Part shown: positions 46,101 through 58,100 of the stretch, piece by piece | Numbering within the stretch: position 1 is the stretch's first letter | Layout: each line of letters starts with the position of its first letter | Source of the DNA: Antedon mediterranea | Lineage: Eukaryota > Echinodermata > Crinoidea > Comatulida > Antedonidae | Length of the DNA: 64,000 nucleotides | Assembly: GCF_964355755.1 (NCBI RefSeq) | Contig: NC_092674.1 | Span: forward strand, 30,244,001 to 30,308,000 | Direction of reading: 5' to 3' | Position numbers and translations under genes: made by a program | Notes under the pieces: generated by a model | Seen by the model: the letters and a program-made list of their open reading frames with translations, nothing else | What the model was told of the DNA's origin: nothing | The model's database searches: none

Positions 46101-49100
46101 ATCTTTGCGACACAAGTGACATTTCCAATATGCATTCTTCCAACGATTAAATGGCTGATGGACATCTTCTGTATGCTTTTTGATGTTGTTGAGAAAATGG
46201 AATATTCTCGGACAATGATTGCATTGATAAAATTTCTTTGAAAAGTGCTCTTCTCGGTGCATTTGTAACGATTTCATTCCTAAAAATAACCGGCTACATT
46301 TGCATTCATAAATCTGCTCGTGGTTGGAATCAAAATGCACCAACAAATGTTGTTCAAAGTTTTCCATTTTGTTAAACATCATTCCACACCACGAACATCG
46401 ATTCCATTTAAAATCCTCATGAGAATCTTGATGACATTCATATGCTTTCATAGAAGAAAAAGTTAATGGACATTTTGTGCAGTTGATCTGTGGTAATTTC
46501 TTGGAAGATAGATGAATGATTGCATGACTTTTGAAATCCTCAAAACACAAGAAAATTTCTGAACATCTGCGGCAAACATACATTAGTAAAGTGTTACAAG
46601 CACACTGTTTATTTCCCAGCATTTTAACATGTTTGCTTTTGGAATATGATACATGATGTGTCTTTGTATGATTTTCACTTTCATCATCTCTCGCTGTTGT
46701 TTTAGAACAATCCATGTCGGTTTGGCACTCATTACTTTTAACATTTTCAGCTTTCTCCACAGGTTTTTCACTTGTGTTGATTTTGGTACAATCCATGCCT
46801 GTATTTTGATCGCGTTCAACATCGTCAACTTTCTCTACAAGTATTTCACTTGTGTTGACTTTGATACAATCCATATCTGTTTTGGACTGACCACTTTTAA
46901 CATTTCCAACCTTTTCCACAGGTTTGTCACTTATGTTGACTTTGGAATCCATGTCTGTATTTTGGCACTTATCACTTTCAACATTGTCAACTTTCTCCAC
47001 AAGTTTTTCACTTGTGTTGACTTTGGAATCCATGTCTGTCTGGGATCGATCACTTTGAACATTGCCAACTTTCTCCACAGGTATGTCACTTGTGTTGACT
47101 TCAGTACAATCCATGTCTGTGTTTTGGCTTTGATCTCTTTGAACATTGCCAACTTTCTCCACAATTTTTTCACTTGTGTTGACTTTGGAATCCATGTCTG
47201 TCTGGGATCGATCACTGTCAACATTGCCAACTTTCTCCACAAGTATGTCACTCGTGTTGACTTCGGTACAATCAATGTCTGTCTGGCATCGATCACTTTG
47301 AACATTGCCAACTTTATCAACAAGTTTTTCACTTGCGTTGGTACAATCCATGTCTGTTATACGATGTTGATTACTTTCAACATTGTCTTTTTCAGGTGTA
47401 TTGTGAAAATCTTTTCCTACAACATGTTGTTGTATTACTTCTTGCATGATCAGACTAGGATCACACTTAATAGCTTCATTATCGTTATTTGGAGATGTGA
47501 GTTCATCTTCGTTCTTAATTGCTCCTACCTCATCATGTTGTTTGCCGTTTTGAAGGATTTTTCCCAGAGATGTCTTTTCATCCGACACGTCATCGTCCGT
47601 TTTAGAATTAACAATTGAACTATTGAGTTGCTCAGGCAAGTGATCGTGAATGTTCTTTCTTTTAGGGTTAATTCCATTGTATATTCTTGATGTAAGCGAA
47701 GACACTTTGGGATGGCGTTTGCATTTCTGTTCATATTTGTGCACGCCGACATCCTCAAACCTACAGAATTTACGATTCCAAATCTTGTGGTACTCTAAAT
47801 GAAGAGAACCATTACGAGGTATTCTAGTATTTGGTATAAATTCAGTTCTATCTTGGAGATTGTTGGAACTTTTATACACATTATCTCTGCAACATGGTGT
47901 TGCTTTACTGATTGATGATGACGTGGAAATATGTTGTGCAATGGAGGAGATTACTTGGGACATGCAAGTTGGTACAACATCAGTTTCTAATTGAGTTGAC
48001 CTGTTTGTATTGATAGGTTTGTCAATAGATTTTGCATCACATTGTTTTTGTGTTGCGTCTTCTGATCCAGAAATATCATTCTCTTTTGACGGTTCTCCTT
48101 TTGGCGAACTGCCTGATGACCCCGAACCTTCATCTGGTTCTTCATCCTGAGTGCTTTCATATTTTGTATTTTTTTCTTCATTATCAACTTTATTAAGAAC
48201 CCGTTCGCAAATTGATGACAATTTATCTGGTTGGTATAAAGTACTTCCTTCATCGTCGTTTATGACTGTGTTTACATCTTTAACTATTAAAGGAACAGTA
48301 GATGAAATTGGTAAGTTTGACTTGATAACATCTGTACTTTGGGACGCAGTGGTAAGACTAGAGACTGTTGAAACCTTGGCTGGTGTTGTATTCGAACTCG
48401 CTGCTTCTGAAATAACCATGACATAGGGAAAAGGGCCAGTCACTGGTACCATCAACTGGCTTGGTTTTGTCTGTATTTGTGGCACTTGAGGTTGAATAAC
48501 AACACTAGAGGATGTAGTCTGATTGGTGGCTACATTACCAATTATTGGTTTTGGTATTCCTATTTGAAGTTTTGGTGGCATGGTAGTTGAGGGCGAGTTC
48601 TTGACAATATAGTGTGTGGTCCGATTTGTGGCAGTATTACTGATAATTGGTTTTGGCATTTGTATTTGCAGTTTTGGTTGCATTGTAGTTAATTGTGAGT
48701 TCTTAACCACATAGCGTGTCTTGTTTTGAGAACTTTGTGGAATAAGTATAATGTTGGAATTGGAAAGTTTTAAACCAACAATATTGCCTTTCTGTTGAGT
48801 CTGTACTTGTCCTTTGCTTAAAATTGGTCTGAATGGGCCGACAAGTCCAGGTGGCGCTGTGGCCACTTGTCTTTGTTTCACCTGAACGGTGATTCTCGGT
48901 TTTAACGTTGGCATGGTAGTAGTTGCTGGTGGGTTTGTACCACTTGTTAATACTGGCAAGTTAACAACAATTGATTTGTTTTGCATGCTAGGCCCATGCT
49001 TCAGTGGTGGTGGCAGGGGATTCATTTGGGAAGTCGTAACTGTTACAACTTCTGGCTTTTTACTAGTTAAAATTTCCTTTTTAATTTCTTCTTCACATTG

Positions 49101-52100
49101 AGCAATAATTGTAGGGAGTTCTTTTTCGAGTGCTTCCAAAAAGTTTTCAACAAACTTATTCCAGAATGTTCCTTTTTTAGATGTTTTTAAAAGATCATTA
49201 ACCACAATCCTAATTGCATTCGAGTAAGCATTAACATCATTAACTTTTTCCCACTTAGCAAGAATTGTTGCTAGCTCATGAACATGCTTCTCTGCATCAG
49301 TTAAGTCAGCCATGTCTTGTTCTTGAGTACCGGTCTTATCACGATTATGTACAACTGGTGTGCATAAGAGTAACTTCCGGAGGGCTCTTCCAAAAGGAAA
49401 TAACAACCACGGCCGAAACTCATTATAAAAGCTAAAAACAGGTATTCGCTTCAAAGGAGCAATTACTGAAGCAGTAGATCCAGGATAAAAATCTGCAATT
49501 CCTGAAAATATATCAGACTTCTGCATCGGTGGAAAGTGATCCTGGTATTTTTGATAAAATAAATACTGGGGAGTTATTTTTGGTTGGTACACGAGTGATG
49601 GCAGATCATATTCTATTTGACCTTTTACGGCCGAGGTGAGCATTTTGAATGAACTGATTTCGGAATCACCTTCAACATCCTCCTTGTTCTCATTATTTTC
49701 TATCAGTGACCATTTCTTAAAATCAGTTGCGTCGAAAGCCACAACATACTGAATGTCATCCGAGTTTAAATCAGAGGCATGTTTCAACTGCTTCACCAAG
49801 AGACCAGTTGTTGCGTCCAAAATGGTCTCAAGCTTTTTGTCATCACCGTCTTTACCATTACCTCTTTTTGCAATTGTTGTAACTACAGCTACACTATCAC
49901 GCTGCTTTAACGAAACTCCAGTTTCAGAATTTAAAATGTTGCCATCTACAATGTTATTAAAATTATTTTGTTCACTGTCATTTTCTATTTTTTTATGGTA
50001 TTGATGATCCTCATTTATCCCCGACATGTGCTCAACACTACCAACTGGTTTGGGAATGTCGTTCTCCAACTTGTCTTTCATAATTTGCTTTTGGTCTACA
50101 CTTTCTGTTTTATCCTCTTCTTTTGAGTTAGTCATTGTGTTGTCATCTTTAAGAATGTTCTGTGAATTGTCATCAATGATCATCGCACATTCGCTATCAG
50201 TTTCCATTCTTTCTGATCTTGGTGGAGGAGTAGTCGGTGTAGTACTCTCTTGATTGACTTCACTGATCTGGGCAGTTTGTTGCGAGTCACAACCGGAATT
50301 GTTCTTATCTTCCGTTTTTATCTTATCTGTTGATATTTTGTCATCACATTTGATGGCAGGTGATTTAGAAATCGTATCTGTAGTCGACATCTCCGTTTCT
50401 GGTGGTACAGTAACCATATCTTCACTTACTTCTTTCTCTTCCTCAATTATTTGGCTGCTTTGTTCTCCTGATGGTTCTTGATTTGAAGTTATTTTTGTTT
50501 TTGATGTGTTATTTTCTACTTCTTGTTCCTTCGAAACTGGTTGGTTACATTGAACTGTTTCTTGCTTTGAAGTTGGAATTTGTGTTTCTGATGTACTGTT
50601 ATCTTCTACTTCTTGTTCCTTTGAAACTGGTTGGTTAAATTGAACTCTTTCCTGATCTGAATCTAGTAGTTTTGTTTCTGACATGCTATCTTCTAATTCT
50701 GGTTTCTTTGAAACAGTTTGGTTACATTGAACTGTTTCTTCCTTTGAAGTTGGAATTTGTGTTTCTGATGTACTGTTATCTTCTATTTCTTGTTCCTTCG
50801 AAACAGGTTGGTTGCATTGAACTCTTTCTTCCTTTGAAGTTGGAATTTGTGTTTCTGATGTACTGTTATCTTCTATTTCTTGTTCCTTCGAAACAGGTTG
50901 GTTGCATTGAACTCTTTCTTCCTTTGAATTTGGTAGTTTTGTTTCTGATTTCTTTGAAACTGGTTGGTTGCCTTGAACAGTTTCTTGATTTGAGGTTGGT
51001 GTTTGGGTTATATGTGTCACGTCTTCTGAAATGATAAAACAAAACAAATCATTGTACTTTTTTTGTGATATAAACGTGCTGAATTTGTGCAGGCCCAGCA
51101 CTCGGTCTACACTATCAAACTAGTTTGACAAAAAAAGTGTGATGTGCCCAAATATGGTAGTTATATGCTGAAATATGGTAGTGATATGACATCATGGCCA
51201 TATATTGGCACATTTTTTTGTCACATAAAGTTTGATAGTGTTGCCAGAGCTCCAAGAAAAACTTTATGGAAACTTATCAATTTTGTAACTATACGTTCTT
51301 GGTGCTCAAGTGGTTATATATAATAGAAATAATACCTGTTTCGAATTTTCTTTTTCGTTTCCTTTTCTTTGGTGGTTCTATTTTGAAGTGCACATATACT
51401 GTCTGCATGCCATTCGTATCGACCTCTGACTTATGTGAATAGATTTTACGCTTTACAGTTGGTTTTGAAGAGTAATTGGAACTAGCTACAGGGCTATCTG
51501 TGATAACAGTTTCATTAACATAAGGTGCGTTGTGCTGGTAAATTTCTTTTGGTGTTTTGATTGCTTTGAGGGCATCGTGCATTAACGAAGTCTGTCGGGT
51601 GTGGTGTGGACTGACAGTTATTATAGCTGGTCTTTTAGTTGGCGTGGAAATAACTGTACTTGCAGATGTAGACAATACAGCGGTAGATATTGTGGTAAAT
51701 GTTGTGGGGAGAAGTTTTGGTGTTGGTAACGAGACAGCTGGGGGTGAAGTGTTGGTTACTTTTTGTGCCTTTACTTTGCACAATATCCCATGATTTTTTA
51801 AGTACTGTAGGGCATTTTGCTTTACATCTGTACCTGGAATACCTGAAATCAAAAAGAAAAACACTGTTATATAGTTGACTCTGCCTAATGGGACTGGCAT
51901 ACAAAGACAAGTTACATACTTTTCATTGACTCTTTTGATAATTTGTCTTACTTCTTATTGTGTGTATTTGACATGAAATTTATGTGACAACAAAATGTGA
52001 TGTGCTCATATATGGACACGATGTCATATCACTATCACACTTTTTTGTCAAACTAGATAGTTTAGACAAAGCTTTAGATTCAGATAATTCATAAAAATGC

Positions 52101-55100
52101 GATGCAGTTAAACGACTTTTGATGATTGACTGTTTTGTATTAAAGTGTATATTGTTTAAAAGTACAGTACAGAAAGAAATTACTGCTTCGTATCTACGCA
52201 TAGGCTTTCGTAGGTAGATCGTAGGTAGAACGTAGGTCATTGTTCTCTCCTACGATGTATTGTTTGTAGCCTACGATGTATTGTTCGTAGCCTACGATGT
52301 ATTGTTTGTACTTGTAGCCTACAATGTATTGTTCTCTCCTACGCTGTATTGTTCGTAGCCTACGATGTATTGTTCGTAGCCTACGATGTATTGTTCGTAG
52401 CCTACGATGTATTGTTTGTAGCCTACGATGTATTGTTCGTAGCCTACGATGCATTGTTCTTAGCCTACGATGTATTGTTCGTAGCCTACTACGATGTATT
52501 GTTATGAAATCTAGGCTACGCCTCGATCGTAGGGTGGTTCGTAGAAGCACGGACAATGCAAACAAACAATGTATTGTTTGCTAATTAAAATCCTACCTAA
52601 AGATAGTAGGTCAATTTTTGTAGCCGCCCTACGCATCGGTTATCCTAATTTGGACGGAAATCCGCCGACGAAACGACATCGGGCCGGTGGACCTCAGCTC
52701 ACACGTAGAGAGAGTCGGCGGCCTACAAGTAACACTATAAATTATTTATTCCTACCTTGTTGGGTTAGCGAATTATAAAAACAACGACACCTACTAGGCT
52801 AGGACACCAACAAAATATATGCAAAATAAATATATATTCCATATTAAGATTTAACATACATATAGGCCTTTTAAAATGATTACGACATGTATAAAGAAAA
52901 AGGCCCGACCAGAATTTGGAGGGGAAAAAACATGTGAGCTGAGCAGTTTAGAGAGAGTATTATGTTTCATGTCATGTGACAGAAAATCCAGGTACACGAT
53001 CTTAATTACTGTTTTATCGTCGTCAGACGGTAGCCACCCTCTCATGCGATGCTCGTACTGAGTAAAAAAAAACATGTGAGAGATTGCGGTAAGCAGAGAG
53101 TATCGCGTTTCATGCCATGTGACCAAAAAAACTAGGTCTGTAATGTATTCATTACGGTCTTCTGTCGGCAGTCTTTTTGAGCGACCGATTGAACGTCCTG
53201 ATGCTATATTTAGAATGAATTGTTTACGATCTTTTTTTCTCGCCATCGTTTCTGGATGGGACTGGACGTTCGCTATATTAGTTGACCTGTTCGTTTGCGG
53301 TTCACCTGTGTTGGATCGTGTCTCTCTCTACGTTATACATCGTGGGAAATTTATATTTATATTCACTGTTGAGTAGGTAAACATGCACGAAGGAAAATAT
53401 TAAGATTAAAAAATATTATTTATTTTTTATTAATTTACAACTTTGTCCTCCGCCAGTTAAATTTAACACATTAATTTCACACCTTCACTAAGAACATCGT
53501 AGGGTTGTTTATTTAGGTTACGAACTCCCTACGAAGTTCAGAACGTAGCTCATTGAAAGTTGTTTATTGAGGTTACGAAGCCAAACAATGGAACCTACGA
53601 AGCCAACAACGTAGCCTACGTTCTACTTCGTAGGTAAAGTTGCAGTATTTTCTTTCTGTACTGTAAAGACACTACAGTATTTTGCATAAATAGCACCAAA
53701 TTAAAATTGAAACTTCTAAGAGCTACTAAGAGATAAATCGTTATACTGATTTTAACCTTTGCTAACACAGCATATTCTACTTTGTTTTGCCGAAATTTAT
53801 TTGAAACTAGAAAAAATATACTAACCATCATAGTCCGTTTCCACCTGTTTAAGGCTAATCTTTTTTTCTAATGCTATCAGTCTCATACCAATCTTCTTCA
53901 GTAGGTCACCGACCGTCTTAGATTCTGCTTTACTGGCAGCTAAAACAAGTTCAGATTCTAAAGTTTTCACTTCTGCCATAATTTGAGAATGTTGTGTAGT
54001 AGAATCAGTAGTTGTTGGCAGAATATTCTTTTGTGGAGATTTGACAACTAATTGACCTTGGACCTTTGGTTGTATCTTTGTGTTAACCAATACTGATGTT
54101 GCAGATTTAACAACTAATTGACCTTGGACCTTTGGTTGAACTACTGACGTTACAGTCTTTGAAATTGCTGAGAATCTTCCACACTGTCTTAACATCTCAT
54201 TCAAAAGCCTTTGTTCATTTGGCTCCATCTGTTTTCTGACACTTTCAACCGCTTTCGATTCGGCTCGTTTAAAGGACTGCCTCCTTGATACTACACAAAA
54301 ATTAAAGCAGACAAATGTTAACATTAAAATATTTTGAAACGGTTAAAAAAAAGGAACATTCTGGTATAAATTCCAAAAAGTGATTGTCAGTTGATTTTGG
54401 AATGAAATCCTATAGGTTCTTGAAACATGTTTTTAACAAATCTTTTTCTTTTAACTTGTTCCAAAAACACACAAAATGTTGTCAAAGTAATTAACAGATA
54501 ACATCCAGCAAAGGCAAATAATCTGGGCCCAATAAGTTTTGGAAATTATGATGCAAAAGTCAGTTTAGCATTTAATTTCACCTCTTTTAAGTCATGAGCT
54601 ATTTCAAAATCCTAGATCCATCACTATGCAAAATGCTACAACTGTAAATGACCTTACCAACCACCATCAATACTATTGTTCAGAAATATCCACAGTTTCT
54701 GTCTATTGTAAGTTTCATTAGCTTGAACTAAAAGAAATAAAATACCTGATTGTGAGTAGTTCTTTGTAAGGTTTTCTGCCATAAGCATTGCCTCAAAGAA
54801 CAACAGTGTGATTCTATTCAGTGTCTTGTCCGCTCTCATCCACTCAAGGGATTTCAAGTAATACACAAACCGTTTGGTCAAACATAGCAGTGCTGATTGT
54901 TCTTTCTGACTAGCTTCTTCTTCTTGATCGCTTTCTATAGAAGATTCATCCGATAGCTCTTCTACTTTCATGTCTTTTATTATGGTAAACTGTTTCAACA
55001 TTATATCAAGCTGTTGGGCATCTTTTTCCTCGAGGTAGTGAAGCTTGATGTGCTCAAGCGCCCTCATTTTGGATTCTTTCATGACGTTTCTTTCTGTTCC

Positions 55101-58100
55101 TGTAAAAAAAAACAATTAACAATGCAAGTAAATGGTGGAGTTGTGGTTTGGTGGTTATGATGCTTGGCTACCAATCCAAGGGTCCTGGGTTCAAGTCCCG
55201 TCACTCCCAAAGTAGCAAGACTTTATTTATGTAGAGCATCTTGTGTATATGTTTGTCTTGTGAAACAGGGTTGCCACCTCTAAAATGGATAGTTAATGAA
55301 TTGGCTTATGTCTATTCCTTCAAAATATAAACAAACATTGAAAAACAAAGTACTATACCGTGTGTGTCTACAGTTATGACCATAGGTTGTTCGCCGGCTA
55401 GCGGTTTACGAAACATCTGAATCAGTTCATCCACTGTCTCTTTAGCCTCTCTCCATTCTTTAGATCTTAAACGTTTTTTCAGTCTTTTACCCAAACTTTC
55501 CATACTATTGTCAAAAAATTCTTCATATTCCTCCCCCGATTCATCAGAATCTGAGGAAGAGTCTGTATCATATTCCGATTCTTCATCCATCAGCTGTTGA
55601 CACTGTAGCAGTCTGTTGTCCAAATCTTCATCACTTTCGATGTCGCTCGTTGAATGTTTCTTAGATCTTTTTCTTTTTTTCTGACTGTCTTCTTTTTTTC
55701 CTATTACTTTCACATTTTTTTTCACAGATTCTTTCCAAGCATCACTGGCAGTAGATGAATGATTATCTTTACTTTCCTCCGCTAGATCATCACTCTCTTT
55801 GCTTGGTGGCGTTACTTTCTGATCAGGTGTAGGATCAATTTTTTCCTTTTTATCTGGGGGATCACAACTCCCCTTGCTTGGCAGTGCTATTGTCTGTCCA
55901 TTAACTGTGATTGATTTGATTGGGGATTCCTCTAATCTCGTGGGATTAGGATTAGAACGAGTGGGCATACCATCTGGAAAATGAAGTCCACATATCTTTG
56001 ACGAGGTCGCAGGACAAAACCTTTTTTGCTCCTCGGGCATTGCGTTCCTAACGAGACGAAGCCATACTATCCGTTCAAGAGGAGAGCTAAACAACTTTGG
56101 AAATTGATACAAGTGAGGGCGCCACTTTTTATTATTAACAATAATAGTTGCATTTTTGTCTGAAAATGTACAATGTGGTATGATACAACACGTGCCATCA
56201 GTTTTATCAATGTTACAGCCTAATTTAATGTTATATTTACTTGTCCTAAACATAAGATCATCCGTTCCTGAAAGACAAAAAGATATATATAAACAATTTT
56301 GCAAAACAAAACATTGCATTACTTACACTACTGAAATATAAAGTGATAGGATATGTACAGGGTATTGGGACAACTCTACTGAGATTTGTGTTTCACACAA
56401 AAAATAATAATTTTATAGTAGTGTACATGTAACCTATAGCTTAGTAGTGTACATGTAACCTATAGCTTAGTAGTGTACATGTAACCTATAGCTTAGTAGT
56501 GTACATGTAACCTATAGCTTAGTAGTGTACATGTAACCTATAGCTTAGTAGTGTACATGTAACCTATAGCTTAGTAGTGTAAATGTAACCTATAGCTTAG
56601 TAGTGTACATGTAACCTATAGCTTAGTAGTGTACATGTAACCTATAGCTTAGTAGTGTACATGTAACCTATAGCTTAGAAGTGTACATGTAACCTATAGC
56701 TTAGAAGTGTACATGTAACCTATAGCTTAGTAGTGTACATGTAACCTATAGCTTAGTAGTGTACATGTAACCTATAGCTTAGTAGTGTACATGTAACGTA
56801 TAGCTTAGTAGTGTACATGTAACCTATAGCTTAGTAGTGTACATGTAACCTATAGCTTAGTAGTGTACATGTAACCTATAGCTTAGTAGTGTACATGTAA
56901 CCTATAGCTTAGTAGTGTACATGTAACCTATAGCTTAGTAGTGTACATGTAACCTATAGCTTAGTAGTGTACATGTAACCTATAGCTTAGTAGTGTACAT
57001 GTAACCTATAGCTTAGTAGTGTACATGTAACCTATAGCTTAGTAGTGTACATGTAACCTATAGCTTAGTAGTGTACATGTAACCTATAGCTTAGTAGTGT
57101 ACATGTAACCTATAGCTTAGTAGTGTACATGTAACCTATAGCTATAGTAGTGTACATGTAACCTATAGCTTAGTAGTGTACATGTAACCTATAGCTTAGT
57201 AGTGGTAACAGATTGGGTTTAAAATTGGGGGTTCACTTATGTAACTGACAGAGAGCTTCCTTTACTCAAAGTAGTGCACAAACAAAAGTTTAGTCATCAT
57301 ATTAATTTGTCAATTTCTTTAAGGCCAACTCAGACAGCATCATACAAGGCCCGACAAGTCGTCTCCATCGGGAGAAAATTAAACATATTTAAAGTCCTCC
57401 TGACGACCTAAAAACTACTAGTGATTTCCCCAAAAATGAAAGCATGATAGTAAATCAAGCTGTACTTACTACTGGGTTTATTTGGGTCTTGATTAGTCAT
57501 TGCATGATAGTAAATCAAGCTGTACTTACTACTGGGTTTATTTGGGTCTTGATTAGTCATTGCATGATAGTAAATCAAGCTGTACTTACTACTGGGTTTA
57601 TTTGGGTCTTGATCAGTCATTGCATGATAGTAAATCAAGCTGTACTTACTACTGGGTTTATTTGGGTCTTGATCAGTCATTGCATGATAGTAAATCAAGC
57701 TGTACTTACTACTGGGTTTATTTGGGTCTTGATCAGTCATTACATTACTGTCTATATGTAGAACTTTGACATGGAGTTCACAAATAAATGATGTATGATC
57801 CTCAATACCATTCACATCAATTTCTTCCATAAGGGCAGTCATCAATTTCCGTCCCACTAAATCATCAGCAATTTGAGATAGAGGATGATATTGTTCTCCA
57901 AGCCTGGTTGACATGGTCTTTCGACTATAAGCGTCACATGCATTATGACACTTCTTGACACAACACCACTTCTGCGCTTTGTATGGCACACCGGCATTCT
58001 CTTTTAATGTTTCTTCACCGAAAAGAGTTGGTATAAGATTTTCTGCAGTGGGTTCAGCAAAGTTGAAGTGTCGGCCGCAAATACTGACATCTTGGTCAAA

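Larger units (their letters stand above)
52165..53663. mobile_element. 1.5-kb TA-flanked DNA transposon (Tc1/mariner-like ends)
   Basis: The left end CAGTACAGAAAGAAATTACT and the inverted right end match at 21 of 22 positions, and both are flanked by TA. CAGT termini with a TA duplication are typical of the Tc1/mariner superfamily. Subterminal regions are rich in CGTAGGTAG-like repeats, including a 21-bp array. The central 850 bp contain no transposase motif. It is nonautonomous and lies in an intron of the THAP/C2H2 gene. Confidence 0.7.

Noticed and set aside
46653-47618. 321-codon plus-strand open frame
   Set aside because: Antisense shadow of the VEKVGNV repeat array in the giant minus-strand exon; no independent splice or domain support.
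52194-52584. Arg/His- and Ser/Arg-rich open frames on both strands
   Set aside because: Low-complexity translations of the 21-bp array inside the transposon.
56417-57203. CRISPR-like array
   Set aside because: Units of 26 bp are contiguous without unique spacers, in a eukaryotic intron: a minisatellite.
57444-57769. Plus-strand frames with a repeated 20-residue unit
   Set aside because: Antisense of the 60-bp exon-end repeat; the minus-strand reading is continuous with the THAP exon and its splice sites.
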